From Acidobacteriota bacterium (GTDB taxonomy: Bacteria; Acidobacteriota; Vicinamibacteria; Vicinamibacterales; UBA2999): a stretch of DNA of 64,000 nt. The stretch lies in NCBI GenBank assembly GCA_963169195.1, contig CAUJDN010000018.1, forward strand, positions 1 to 64,000, in the 5' to 3' direction. A model generated the notes under the pieces. That model did not search any database and had not been told where the DNA came from. It saw nothing but the letters and a program-made list of their open reading frames with translations. A program made the translations under genes and the position numbers. This document shows, piece after piece, positions 8,626 through 18,500 of this stretch (position 1 is its first letter; every line of letters begins with the position of its first letter).

Positions 8626-9774
8626 ATGAGTGGTGAGCTTCGCGGCGGTCTCTCGGTAAGGCGGTGGGTGGCGACCCTTGGCCTGGTGGCGGCGGCGGCG
8701 GCGCCCCTGTCGGCGCAGGCGCCTGGCGAGATTGTGGACGTCGAGGTCGAGCCGATCACCTGCTGGTGGCGGAGCTCGACCTCCGCGGTGCGATCGGGCG
8801 AGCCGTTCACGCTCACGCTGACGTGCCAGGTCGTCGAGACCGAGAGCACGAAGGTCGTGCCCGACCAGTCGAAGCTCGACCCGGCGGTCGTGCAGCTCGA
8901 GCCGTTCGAGGTCATCGGCGGCTCGCATGCGCCCGACATGCGCGTGCCCGGCAAGCGCTTCTTCCAGTACGACTACCGCCTGCGCCTCATCAACGAGGGG
9001 GCGTTCGGCGCCGACGTGGACGTGCCGCAGCTCCAGATCAGCTACCGCATCGAGAGCCAGGTGGCGCGCGGCGAGGCGGTGCAGGGACGCGATTTGAACT
9101 ACAACCTGCTCCCCATCTCCATCCGCCTCGTCTCCATCGTCCCCGAGGATGCGATGGACATCCGCGAGGCGCCGGCCGCGGCGTTCCAGGCCGTCGAGGC
9201 GCGCGAGGCGCGCGCGGGCATGCTGCGGCTGGTCGGGACGATCCTGTTCGGGCTCGCGGGTGTCGTCCTGCTGGTGATGGCGGTGAGCGCCTTGCGCAGG
9301 AACCGGGTCAGGACGAAGGCGGACACGTGGCAGGTGTCGCTCCGCGCCGTGGCGGGGGCGGTGCAGAAGGAGCTGGCCGAGGTGCGCCAGCAGAGCCGCG
9401 GAGGATGGGACGACACCCTGGTGGGGCGCGCCCTGGCGGCCGCCCGGCTCGCCGCCACCATGGCCAGCGGCCACCAGGTGGGACAGACGCGCGCCACGGC
9501 CTCGTCGGCGCCGATCGAGGGGCAGCTGCTCATCCGCGGCCTGCTCGGGCGGGGTGGCGCGCTGGTGTCCGGATCGCTGACGCCGCAGAGCGCGCCGGAC
9601 GCCGGCGTGGCGAGCGCGCTCGCGATCTTCGCGCGCGCCCGCTACGGCCGTGACGGCGCCCTGGACAGCAGCGCCCTGGACGAGGCGCTCGACACGGCCA
9701 CGGCGACGGCGAAGCAGGCCGCGTCGGCGCACTCGTGGCTGTCCGATCTGCTGAAGCGAAAGGCGCGTGGCTGA
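8626..9774 (+). CDS. Membrane-anchored Bat-operon protein, function unknown
   Basis: 382 residues: signal peptide (to about residue 32, ending LSAQA), a periplasmic beta-rich domain with features of BatD-like proteins (RSGEPFTLTLTCQV, RLRLINEGAFGADVDVPQLQISY), one transmembrane helix (LVGTILFGLAGVVLLVMAV), then a cytoplasmic helical domain. Its place between DUF58 and VWA genes supports a role in the same MoxR-dependent envelope complex. The ATG at 8626 directly follows a tandem-repeat tract. Its end overlaps the next gene by 8 nt. Confidence 0.75.
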   Translation: MSGELRGGLSVRRWVATLGLVAAAAAPLSAQAPGEIVDVEVEPITCWWRSSTSAVRSGEPFTLTLTCQVVETESTKVVPDQSKLDPAVVQLEPFEVIGGSHAPDMRVPGKRFFQYDYRLRLINEGAFGADVDVPQLQISYRIESQVARGEAVQGRDLNYNLLPISIRLVSIVPEDAMDIREAPAAAFQAVEAREARAGMLRLVGTILFGLAGVVLLVMAVSALRRNRVRTKADTWQVSLRAVAGAVQKELAEVRQQSRGGWDDTLVGRALAAARLAATMASGHQVGQTRATASSAPIEGQLLIRGLLGRGGALVSGSLTPQSAPDAGVASALAIFARARYGRDGALDSSALDEALDTATATAKQAASAHSWLSDLLKRKARG

Positions 9775-10873
9775 ACGCATCCGGGCTCTCGTGTCGCTCG
9801 TCGAGGCCACCTGGGCCGACTGGCAGTCGATCCGCCTGTCGGAGCTGCTCTTCGCCCAGGGCGCCACGGCGCGCATGGCAGTGGTGACCCTCATCGGCGT
9901 GGCCATCGCCGTGTTCCTGCTGCGCGCGCTGTCCCGCGCGTCGGCCAGCCGCGGCCGCGTGGCGCTGCCCGCGCTGGTGGCGTTCCGGTCCCCGAACCGC
10001 GCCTCGCTCGTCCGCCACGGGGCGTTCCTGCTGGCGCTGGCGGGCCTCCCCTTCTTCATCCTCGCGCTGGCCGATCCGCGCACGGCCATCACGCGCCAGG
10101 AGGTGACCTACCCGGGCCGGCGGATCAGCCTGATGATCGACGCCTCGTCCAGCATGCTCACGGCGCTGCCGGCCAACCGCTTCGCCGAGGGCGCGCCGAA
10201 CAACGCCGCGTTCTTCACCACCGTCGGCGCCGCGCGGTTCTTCATCGAGCAGCGCATGAAGGGGCCCTACCGCGATCTGATGGCCCTCATCGAGTTCGGC
10301 GACGATGCGTACGTAATCACGCCGTTCACCACGGACTACGAGAACATCCTGCTGAGCACGGCGCTCATCGGCGACTGGCAGGAGTTCATGTCGTTTCCCG
10401 ACCAGGGCACCGTCATCGCGCGGGCCGTCGAGCAGAGCGTGGCGATGTTCGAGACGTTCAAGTACCTGGACGCCGCCGGCAACCTGATGGTGCTCTTCAC
10501 GGACGGCGCCGACGCCGAGGTGCTCGAAAGCGGCAAGACGGCGATGGACGTCGTCGAGGACGCACGCCGCGCGAAGATCCCCATCTACTTCATCAAGGTG
10601 GGCCGCGAGATCCCCGGCCGCGTGCAGATCGGCGACGACATCTGGCGGACGGCGGTGCAGCGCACGGGCGGGCACTTCTACCCCGGCGCAGACGAGGCCC
10701 AGATCCTGAAGGCGATCGCGGACATCGACCGCGCCGCGGCCGGGAGGATCGAGCTGAAGCAGTACAGCACCGAGCGGCCGCGCTTCTCGCCCTTCGCGAT
10801 GATCGCGGCGGGGTTCTGGTCGCTGGCGCTCCTGCTCAGGATGACGATGCCGGCGTTCCGGACGTTTCCGTGA
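9767..10873 (+). CDS. VWA-domain membrane protein (BatA/BatB-like)
   Basis: 368 residues with N-terminal hydrophobic segments near residues 36-52 and 84-100, a von Willebrand A domain, and a C-terminal transmembrane helix. The metal-ion-dependent adhesion site is intact (MIDASSSM, then the Thr/Asp of LFTDGAD). This is the usual Bat architecture: membrane-tethered VWA domain probably remodelled by the MoxR ATPase. The GTG start lies inside the end of the previous gene. The TGA stop is itself the first base triplet of a 10-bp repeat array. Confidence 0.85.
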   Translation: MAERIRALVSLVEATWADWQSIRLSELLFAQGATARMAVVTLIGVAIAVFLLRALSRASASRGRVALPALVAFRSPNRASLVRHGAFLLALAGLPFFILALADPRTAITRQEVTYPGRRISLMIDASSSMLTALPANRFAEGAPNNAAFFTTVGAARFFIEQRMKGPYRDLMALIEFGDDAYVITPFTTDYENILLSTALIGDWQEFMSFPDQGTVIARAVEQSVAMFETFKYLDAAGNLMVLFTDGADAEVLESGKTAMDVVEDARRAKIPIYFIKVGREIPGRVQIGDDIWRTAVQRTGGHFYPGADEAQILKAIADIDRAAAGRIELKQYSTERPRFSPFAMIAAGFWSLALLLRMTMPAFRTFP

Positions 10874-10910
10874 GGTGCGGGCAGGTGCCGGCGGGTGCGG
10901 ACAGGTGCGG
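10871..10910 (+). repeat. 10-bp tandem repeat, consensus xxAGGTGCGG
   Basis: Four 10-bp units (tgaggtgcgg, gcaggtgccg, gcgggtgcgg, acaggtgcgg) begin exactly at the stop codon of the VWA gene. The same repeat family occurs at 45971-46020. Confidence 0.75.
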
Positions 10911-10967
10911 TGGATAACGCGGCCGGGGCTTCGGTCCCGGCGCCATGATCGGGCGTAGGAGCGGACG

Positions 10968-11618
10968 ATGCGGGCAACGATTGGCTATCTGGTGGTGGCG
11001 GCCGTGCTGGGCGTGGCGGGGTTGCTGGCGTGGCGCGGCAGCGAGCTCGAGCGGCGCGTGGCCGCGGCCGAGCGGGATCTGGTGACGCTGCGCTACCAGG
11101 AAGCGGGCGCGCGCGCGGTGGAGCCGCCGCCGGCGTGGTCGTCGTGGCTGCCCGGCGCCAGCCAGGCCGCGGAGGATGCCCGCGCGCTCGGCGCCACCTC
11201 CAGGTACTGGGAGGGCGACTACGACGCCGTGGCCTCGGATCCGAACGCGAAGCTCCTGGCCGCCAACGCCGCCTATCGTGCGGTTCGCCGCGACGGCGGG
11301 AACTGGCAGACGGTGGTGGGCCGGCTCGACGGCGTGGTGAAGACCTACGCCGACGTGCTGCGCGAGAACCCGGACAGCGCCGAGGCCGCGTTCAACTTCG
11401 AGTACGCCACGCGCCTGCGCGCCGCCATCGCCGCGCGCCGGCGGGACGTGGCGCCGGTGGACTACAGCGCCAGCGGCAACACCATCCACGGCGGCATCGG
11501 CGAGGTGCCGGTGGACGCCGAGTCCAAGCAGTTCAAGATGATCGTCCCGATGCGCCCCGACGAGCGGCAGGAGGCCGAGAAGGCGGGCAAGGCCGGGGCG
11601 CGCATCCGCAAGGGCTAG
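10968..11618 (+). CDS. Bat-operon protein with one membrane anchor, function unknown
   Basis: 216 residues: N-terminal transmembrane helix (IGYLVVAAVLGVAGLLAW), a coiled-coil-like stretch, then a helical region containing a TPR-like pair (LLAANAAYRAVRR..., TYADVLRENPDSAEAAFNFEYA). It occupies the place of the TPR proteins BatC/BatE in Bat operons. The Lys/Glu-rich tail is low complexity. ATG 10968 follows a 94-bp gap that begins with the 10-bp repeats. Confidence 0.7.
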   Translation: MRATIGYLVVAAVLGVAGLLAWRGSELERRVAAAERDLVTLRYQEAGARAVEPPPAWSSWLPGASQAAEDARALGATSRYWEGDYDAVASDPNAKLLAANAAYRAVRRDGGNWQTVVGRLDGVVKTYADVLRENPDSAEAAFNFEYATRLRAAIAARRRDVAPVDYSASGNTIHGGIGEVPVDAESKQFKMIVPMRPDERQEAEKAGKAGARIRKG

Positions 11619-11630
11619 CCAGGAGGCCCG

Positions 11631-12752
11631 GTGCCCAAGGTCACGTTCGGCGAGCCGCAGTATCTCCCGCTCCTCGTCATCCCCGGCCTGCTGCTGCTCC
11701 TGTGGCTGCGCCAGGCATGGCAGCGGCGCGGGGACGTCACCGCCCTCCGTCGGCGCCGCACCCTGCCGGTGCGCGAGCGGATCCCCTTCCTCGGGGATCT
11801 GCTCGCCTGGCTCTGCCTGCTCGCCGCGCTCGCGCTCACGCTGGTCGCGCTCGCGCGCCCGCAGACCGCCACCGCCATCATCCGCACGGCCGGCGTGGAC
11901 TTCGTCGTGCTGCAGGACGGCTCGGCCTCGATGCACGTGGCCGACGCGGGGGCCCAGGCGGCCGGCGCAGCCGCTGCGGGCGAGGTGCGCCGCGGACAGG
12001 CCACGAATCGCTGGCGGCGCTCGATGCGCTTCCTCCGCATGCTCGGCGAGTCGCTGCGCTGGGAGGACGACCGCGTCGCCCTGGCGCTCTTCGCGCACAT
12101 CGCCACGCCCCAGGTGCGCCTGACGAAGGACCCGAACACGTACTTCTTCTTCCTCGATCACCTGGAGGACAGCTCCCCCTTCCGCCTCGAAGACGACGCG
12201 TCGTGGGACACGAACATCGAGCGCGGCATCTACTGGGGGCTGCGGCTCTTCGAGAAGGACGAGGAGCTGCAGGGCCAGTCGGCCAACGCGAAGGCGTTCA
12301 TCCTCATCTCCGACGGCCAGGCCTGGAGCGGCGAGGTGGCCAAGTCGATGCAGCTCGCCCAGGCCGCGGGCATCCCCGTCCACGTCGTCGGCGTCGGCAC
12401 GACGGCCGGCGGCATCATCCCCGACCCCAGGCGCGACGCCACGCAGGCGGCCATCCGCTCGGTGCTCGACCGCTCGTCACTCGCCGCCATCGCCACGGCC
12501 GGCGGGGGCCGCTACTTCGAGATGGACCGCGAGACGGATCGCGCGATCGCCAGCACCATCATCGACCTCACGCGCCGGCGCGCCGGAGGCCGGGGCGTCC
12601 AGGAGACGGCCGAAGACCGGTACCGCGAGGTCCTGGTGGCCGCGGCCGTCCTTGTGGTGCTCGGCGCCCTCTTCCTCCGTGACCAGGCGGCGCTCGTCCT
12701 GCAGATCGCCGCAGGCACGGCCGTGCTCGTCCTGCTCACCCGGATCCTGTGA
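11631..12752 (+). CDS. VWA-domain membrane protein (BatA-like)
   Basis: 373 residues, the second VWA protein of the operon. Transmembrane helices flank the domain (near residues 12-24, 57-78, and two at the C-terminus around 325-370). The metal site is present as LQDGSASM with a later LISDGQAW. It carries an Ala-rich insertion after the first motif (residues about 100-125) that is absent from the first VWA protein. GTG 11631 has an AGGAGG ribosome site upstream. Its TGA overlaps the GTG of the following methyltransferase. Confidence 0.85.
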   Translation: MPKVTFGEPQYLPLLVIPGLLLLLWLRQAWQRRGDVTALRRRRTLPVRERIPFLGDLLAWLCLLAALALTLVALARPQTATAIIRTAGVDFVVLQDGSASMHVADAGAQAAGAAAAGEVRRGQATNRWRRSMRFLRMLGESLRWEDDRVALALFAHIATPQVRLTKDPNTYFFFLDHLEDSSPFRLEDDASWDTNIERGIYWGLRLFEKDEELQGQSANAKAFILISDGQAWSGEVAKSMQLAQAAGIPVHVVGVGTTAGGIIPDPRRDATQAAIRSVLDRSSLAAIATAGGGRYFEMDRETDRAIASTIIDLTRRRAGGRGVQETAEDRYREVLVAAAVLVVLGALFLRDQAALVLQIAAGTAVLVLLTRIL

Positions 12753-13966
12753 GCGCGCGAGGCCCCGTGATACGCCTCGACGCCGTGCGGCGACGCGTCC
12801 GGCAGGCCTACGACGACCACCCGTATCCCGGAGCGGGGCACGTCTGGGCCGAGTGGCGGCTCGCGCCGATGGCGTGGATGCAGGCGCTGTGGCGACCGGG
12901 GGCGGAGGCGGCGCCGCCGCGGCGGATTCTGGTGGCAGGCTGCGGCACGGGTGCCGAAGCCTTCGCCCTTCGGCGGGCGTGCCCGAACGCCCACATCGTC
13001 GCCTTCGACTTCAGCGAGCGTTCCATCGCGGAGGCGCGGCGCACCCGGCCTGGACGCCGGGGGGCTCCGGTGGAATTCGTGGTGGCGGACCTGTCGGACC
13101 CGCGGCTGGACCGGACCGTCGGCCGCGACTTCGACCTCATCACGTGCCACGGCGTGATGACCTACGTGCCGGAGCCGCGTCGCGCGCTCGGCAGCCTGGC
13201 CCGGTGCCTCGCGCCCGACGGCGCGCTCTACCTCGGCGTCAACGGGAGCCGCCACCGGAGCGTCAGGCTCCGTCAGGCGCTGCCGCTGTTCGGGATCGAC
13301 CCGCGCCGCTTCGTGGAGAGCCCGGCCACGCGAGACGTCCTCCGCCTGCTGGACGCGCTGCTGCCCGCGTGGGAGCGCATGGTGCGCCCCTCGGCGCCCT
13401 ACCTGGCCTCGGATGTCTTCGGGCTGCTCTTCCACAACTGGCCGCTGGCCCGGTGGGTGGACCTCGCGCGCCGCGCGGGGCTGCACTTCCAGGGCAGCGA
13501 CGCGACGCATCGCCAGTTGCGGCCGCTCGTGTTGAAAGGATTCTCGGAACGGCTCGCGCCGCGCAGCCGCGCCGAGGTGAGCCTGTTGATCGAGGCCGCG
13601 CAGCCGGCGGCCTTCCACCGGCTGCTGTTCACCAGACAGCCGCCCGCGAGCCCCCCATGGGCCGACCCGGAACGGCTGCTCGCGTGGCGACCGGTGCGGA
13701 CGCGATTGTTCGCCTCGCGGCTGCCCGCTCGTGTCGCGCCAGGGCCACGGACCGTGACCTTCCGGAGCCCGGCCCTCAACGCGCTCGTCAGCACGGACCT
13801 GCCTTCATGGGCCGTCAGGTTGCTGCCGCAGGCCGACGGCGCGCGGTCGATTCGCGCCATCCTGCGGCGCACCGGGGGACACCCCGAGCCTCACGAGCTG
13901 GGCTCGCATCTGTACCTGCTGCACCAGCTGCTGATCCTGAACCTGCTGCCCCCGCGAGCAGCCTGA
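12749..13966 (+). CDS. Class I SAM methyltransferase with C-terminal regulatory-type domain
   Basis: 405 residues. A Rossmann methyltransferase domain occupies roughly residues 20-170: YDDHPYPG near the N-terminus, the SAM-binding motif ILVAGCGTGAEA at 60-71, acidic FDFSE loop, and VADLSD. A long C-terminal part ends in a winged-helix-like segment (SIRAILRRTGG...LLHQLLILNLL). This layout resembles methyltransferases with a 'methyltransferase regulatory domain', the group that includes some protein-lysine methyltransferases; that link is inference. The gene overlaps the Bat operon (GTGA) but also borders the peptide cluster, whose precursors are Lys-rich, so either context may be the functional one. 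Confidence 0.75.
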   Translation: MSARGPVIRLDAVRRRVRQAYDDHPYPGAGHVWAEWRLAPMAWMQALWRPGAEAAPPRRILVAGCGTGAEAFALRRACPNAHIVAFDFSERSIAEARRTRPGRRGAPVEFVVADLSDPRLDRTVGRDFDLITCHGVMTYVPEPRRALGSLARCLAPDGALYLGVNGSRHRSVRLRQALPLFGIDPRRFVESPATRDVLRLLDALLPAWERMVRPSAPYLASDVFGLLFHNWPLARWVDLARRAGLHFQGSDATHRQLRPLVLKGFSERLAPRSRAEVSLLIEAAQPAAFHRLLFTRQPPASPPWADPERLLAWRPVRTRLFASRLPARVAPGPRTVTFRSPALNALVSTDLPSWAVRLLPQADGARSIRAILRRTGGHPEPHELGSHLYLLHQLLILNLLPPRAA

Positions 13967-14007
13967 CCCGTGTGCGGTCAGGCGTCGCCCGTGCTCGAGC
14001 CTTCCCG

Positions 14008-14106
14008 CTACTTGTAGGTCGATTTGCGCAGCGCCCCGCCCTTGGGGTTCTTTGCCGGCTTCAAGTCCTTGACCTTCGCCTTCGGCTTCTTCGCGGATTT
14101 GGCCAT
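14008..14106 (-). CDS. Putative RiPP precursor peptide 1 (32 aa)
   Basis: 32-residue Lys-rich peptide. The leader contains VKDLKPAK and a double-glycine (NPKGG), then an eight-residue C-terminus ALRKSTYK. A GGAGAGG ribosome site lies before the ATG. It belongs to a family of four such peptides in this locus (14121-14240, 19864-19971, 22740-22868). Gly-Gly plus a C39 peptidase in the neighbouring transporter suggests cleavage after GG and export of the octapeptide. There is no Cys; Ser, Thr and Tyr are the only hydroxyl residues in the core. It could instead be a small basic nucleic-acid-binding peptide, but its context and the shared motif argue against that. Confidence 0.75.
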   Translation of the reverse strand: MAKSAKKPKAKVKDLKPAKNPKGGALRKSTYK

Positions 14107-14120
14107 CGTGTCCTCTCCGG

Positions 14121-14240
14121 TTAACGTTGTCTCCTGATCAGCATGGTCAGGCCGGCCGTGGGATCCTTCTTTGGTTTCAGATCCTCCACCTTCGTCCGCG
14201 GCTTCCTGGCCTTCGTGGCGGCCTTCTTCTTCTTCGCCAT
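14121..14240 (-). CDS. Putative RiPP precursor peptide 2 (39 aa), Ala-Gly variant
   Basis: 39-residue peptide, first of the tandem precursor pair on this strand. The Lys-rich start is followed by TKVEDLKPKKDP, matching the leader motif of the other three peptides. It then diverges: TAG replaces KGG and the tail LTMLIRRQR has nine residues. Ala-Gly is still compatible with C39 cleavage, which needs Gly at -1 and Gly, Ala or Ser at -2. GGAGG precedes the ATG by 5 nt. It lies 14 nt upstream of peptide 1 and downstream of the HlyD gene on the same strand. Confidence 0.72.
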   Translation of the reverse strand: MAKKKKAATKARKPRTKVEDLKPKKDPTAGLTMLIRRQR

Positions 14241-14343
14241 TCGTCCTCCGAGATCTCAGCGCCCGGTGAGTGGCGTCCAGGCGATCCTGTCTCGACGAAC
14301 CGCACGTCCCTTGCGTGCGCCACATTATCACGAGTGACGACGT

Positions 14344-15531
14344 TCAGCGCTTCATGTTCTCGCGCAGCTGCCGCAGCGGCTCGAAGGCGTACTCGATGAG
14401 CCTCCGGCGTCCGACGACGATGCGGGCTTCGCCCTTCATGCCCACCTGCAATGGCCGCCGTTCGCCGTTCGCCATCACGTGGTCCTGGTCCGTCGACGCG
14501 AAGGCGACGAACGTCGCGCCCGCCGGATCCGAGACGGCGGCGGGGCTGATCCAGTCGAGCCTCCCGGTGAGGGTGCCGTACCGCTGGTAGGGGAACGCCT
14601 CGAAGAACAACCGCACCTGCTGCCCGACGGCCAGACGCGGCAGCCCCGTCTCGCCAAGCTCGATGCGCGCGCGCGGCACATCGGCGGCGGGCGCGATCTG
14701 GCACAGCTCCTGGCCGGCCTCCACGGAGTTGCCGGCGCTGCGGTGCGCGAGCGCAATGACCACACCGTCGTACGGCGCACGAATCGACAGGAGGTCGCCG
14801 GTGGAGTCGTTGAGCGGGGTCTCGAGGGCCGCGATGCGGGTCCTGAGCTTCTCCACCTCCGCGGCGGCATCGGCCCGCCACGCGGCCTGGTCCGCCTCCA
14901 TGCGCTGGATCTCCATCTCGGCAGCTTCCAGCCGGCGCTCGGCCAGCGTCAGCTCCTTCTCGGCCTGCTCCATCTCGAGCTGCTCGGCGATCAGCGTGGT
15001 CTTCGGGACCAGTTCGGCGGCGGCGAGCGACCGGGTGCGCGCCAGCAGGTCGCGCCTGGTCGCGACCGTCCGCTGGCGGAACTCGACGTCGCGTTTGGCC
15101 TGGTCGATCTCGTTCCGCTCGATGGCGAGCCGCTCCTGGTAGGCCGCCTCGGTCTTGGCCATGCTCGCGGTCCGGCTGCTCACGTCGGCACCAGCCGTCA
15201 TCAGCTCCGTCCGCCAGGTCCTGATCTCGTCCGAGCGCAGGACGAACAGCTCGGCCCCGGCGGTGACCCGCTGGCCCTCGGTCACTCTCACTGCCGCCAC
15301 GACGGCGAGCCGAGGCGACCGGATGGGGTCCGCGCCTCCGGTGGGGGCGAGCACGAAGGGGCTGCGGACCGTCTCGGGCACCTCGACGACGATGAGGGCC
15401 GCCAGGGCCGTGGCGAACAGCAGCACGAGCAGCCAGCCGATGGCCCGGACGACGGCCGGCGGCGGGTCCTGCGGCAGCATCGCCGAGGGCGTGTCGAGCG
15501 AGGATCCGCTGGCCGGTCCTTCGGTGCTCAC
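14344..15531 (-). CDS. HlyD-family periplasmic adaptor of the peptide exporter
   Basis: 395 residues: cytoplasmic N-terminus, one transmembrane helix (about residues 31-50), a biotinyl-lipoyl-like segment (IRSPRLAVVAAVRVTEGQRVTAG), a long coiled-coil hairpin (about 110-235), the returning half-motif LSIRAPYDGVVIAL, and a beta-barrel domain. This is the membrane-fusion component that links an inner-membrane ABC transporter to an outer-membrane exit duct. It starts 7 nt after the stop of the ABC transporter and is followed by two precursor-like peptides, so the strand encodes cargo and exporter together. Confidence 0.88.
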   Translation of the reverse strand: MSTEGPASGSSLDTPSAMLPQDPPPAVVRAIGWLLVLLFATALAALIVVEVPETVRSPFVLAPTGGADPIRSPRLAVVAAVRVTEGQRVTAGAELFVLRSDEIRTWRTELMTAGADVSSRTASMAKTEAAYQERLAIERNEIDQAKRDVEFRQRTVATRRDLLARTRSLAAAELVPKTTLIAEQLEMEQAEKELTLAERRLEAAEMEIQRMEADQAAWRADAAAEVEKLRTRIAALETPLNDSTGDLLSIRAPYDGVVIALAHRSAGNSVEAGQELCQIAPAADVPRARIELGETGLPRLAVGQQVRLFFEAFPYQRYGTLTGRLDWISPAAVSDPAGATFVAFASTDQDHVMANGERRPLQVGMKGEARIVVGRRRLIEYAFEPLRQLRENMKR

Positions 15532-15538
15532 GGTGTCC

Positions 15539-18500
15539 TCAGATGCCCAGCTGCTGGCTGGACAGGTGGAAGTAGAGGCCGCGCCGGGCCATGAGCTCGT
15601 CGTGGGTGCCGACCTCCGCCACCTCGCCCTGCTCGAGCACGACGATGACGTCGGCGTCGCGGATGGTGCTCAGGCGATGCGCGATCACGAGGGCCGTGCG
15701 GCCGGCCATCATCCGTCCGAGGTTGTCCTGGATGGCGCGTTCCGATTCCGTGTCGAGCGCGCTCGTGGCCTCGTCGAAGATGAGGATCGGCGGGTCCAGA
15801 TAGAGCGCACGGGCAATCGCGATGCGCTGCTTCTGGCCGCCGGACAGGCTCAGCCCCGACTCGCCGATCCGGGTCTCGTACCCCATCGGCAGGCGCATGA
15901 TGAAGTCGTGCGCGTTGGCGGCCTGGGCGCTTCGCAGCACGCGCTCGGCGTCGGGCTCGTGATCGCCGAACGCGATGTTCTCGGCGATGGTCGCGTCGAA
16001 CATGTGGTTCTCCTGCAAGACCATGCCAATCTGCCGCCTGACGTCGCGGTAGTTCAGCGTCCTGAGATCGACGTGGTCGACCAGGATGGTGCCCGCCGTC
16101 GGCTCCAGCAGCCCCGCGATCAGCTTGATCAGGGTGGTCTTCCCGCTGCCGCTCCGTCCGACCAGCGCCGTGGTCCTGCCGCGCGGGAACTCGAGATCGA
16201 TGCCCTTGAGGATGTGCGGCGCCTCCGGCCCGCCGTACTGGAAGCCGACCTGGCGGAGCTGGATGTGCCCCTCGATCGACGGCACGGGCTTGAGCCGCGT
16301 CCGGTCCCGTCCCTGCTCCGGCTCGGGCTCGAAGATGTCGTTGAGCCGGTTCATCAGGACGGAGATGAGCTGGAACTGGTCCCAGACGCCGAGCGCCCGG
16401 ACGATGCTGCTCGACGCCATCGCGGTCAGCGCGCTGAAGGCCACGAAGGCGCCGACCGTGAGCCGGCCCTGCATCACCTGCGTGGCGCCGACCCACAGGA
16501 AGAGCGCCGTTGACACGAGGCCCACCGTCTGCAGAACGCTGTCGTACGACATCAGGATGAAGTTCGCCCGGAACATCTTCCGTGACACGCCGAGGAACTC
16601 GTGGAGCATGGCGTCGCGAAAGGCGAGTTCGCCCGAGGCGGCCTTCACCGCCTCGATGCCCTTGATGGCATCCACCTGGTGCGAGGCGTACTTGCCCTGG
16701 CTCTCCTCGATGTCCGCGAAGAGCGGGCGGAGCACGCGGACCGAGAACCACATCAGGCCCACATAGGCGGGGACGGTGGCGAGGAAGACCAGCCCGAGGA
16801 ACGGGCTGTACACCATCATCAGCACGATCGCGCCCAGGGCCGTCAGCAGCGCCAGCATGCCGCCGATGCCGTGCTGCACCATGAACTGCCGGATCTGCCG
16901 GGCCCCGTCCAGCCGCCGTTGAATGTCGCCGGTCCGGCGGCTGCTGAAGTACAGGAGCGGCAGCGACAGGAGCTGTCGCGTCAGGAAGTCGAGCAGCGAG
17001 GCGTCGATCCGGACCGCCACGAAGCTGAGCAGGTACTCCTGCGCGAGGCTGGCGGCCTGCACGAAGATCACCGTCACCGCCATCGCGATCAGGATGATCC
17101 GCAGCAGCCCGACGTCGTTCTCGACGATGACCGTGTCCACCACCATCTGCGTGAAGATCGGGAACAGCAGCTGGAGGAGCGTGACCGTGACGGCGAGCAG
17201 CAGCGCCAGCGTCAGCGGGCCGCGGTGCTTCGTGACGAACGGCACCAGCCACGACAGCGACGACCGACCTTCCGGCGCCTGCTCGAACGCCTCGGTGTAG
17301 TCGAAGAGGGCCGCGTAGCCGGACCACTTCTCCTCGAACTCGGCCCGCGCGATGCGGCGCGTCCCGACCGCGGGGTCGGCCACCTTGACGCGCGTCTTCC
17401 CCACGTCGAAGAGCACCATCCAGTGGTTGCCCTCCCAGTGGACGATGGCGGGCAGCGGCATGTCGGGGAGGTGGCGGCGCGACACCTTCAGCGCGCGCGC
17501 CGACAGTCCCAGCTCGGTCGCGGCATGGCAGAGGGCCCGGAGGCTCGTCCCGTCGCGTGAGGTGTGGCACAGCTGCCGGATGTGCGCGAGGCTGACCTTG
17601 CGCCCGAAGTGGCGGCAGATCATGGCCAGCGACGCCGCCCCGCAGTCCATCTCGTCGATCTGCTGCACGTGCGGGAAGCGCCGGATGCGCCGGCGCCGCG
17701 TCCTGAACCACCCGTCCTCCTCGTCCGCCGGCCCCTCCCCCTCCGGCGGCGCGGGGCCGAGGGCGACCTTGTCCTGGACGCTCGCCTCGGCGGGCAGCTG
17801 CTCGACCGCGAAGTCCACCGGCACCCGTGCCTCGACGTCGGCCCTGTACTGCGCGAGACGCTCCTGCAGCAGCGCGTGGAACTCCGGGAAGCGCGCCTTC
17901 AGGTCGCGCACGGCGTCGGGCGTGAGGGCCAGCAGCCGGACCGGCGTCACGGCGACGGCCGACGCCGCCCGCGGTGAATCGTTCAGGATGGACAGCTCGC
18001 CAAAGAAGTCACCCTCGCGGTAGAAGGCCAGGTTGCGCGACCGGCCGTCCCGTTCGGCAAACACCCGGACCTTGCCCGACTCGACGACGTACATCGGGCC
18101 CGGAGGGTCCCCCTCACGCAGGATCAGCGCGCCCTGCGGCACGTCCACGACGCTCAGGCGCTCGATGAGCGCCTGCAGCACGCGGGCGGGGAGCCGCCCG
18201 AAGTTGGAGAACTCGTAGAGAAAGCCGTGCAGCGTGCGCAGCCGGGCGGTCCCCTCGAGAGCGTGGCGGAGCTCGGGGTGCCGCTCGAGCAGCGCCAGGA
18301 CGTCGCCGCGATCGAACCGCAGCACGTGCACCGCCGTGCTGCACCGGACGGTCGCGGTCCGCGTGCCGCCCGAGAGCAGGGCCGCCTCTCCGAACACATC
18401 ACCCGGCCGAAGCGTGGCGAGCGCGATCTCGCGGCGGCCATCCGCTTCCTTGACCACGCGGGCGCGGCCGAGCGTCAGCAGGTAGAAGGCATCGACCTCG

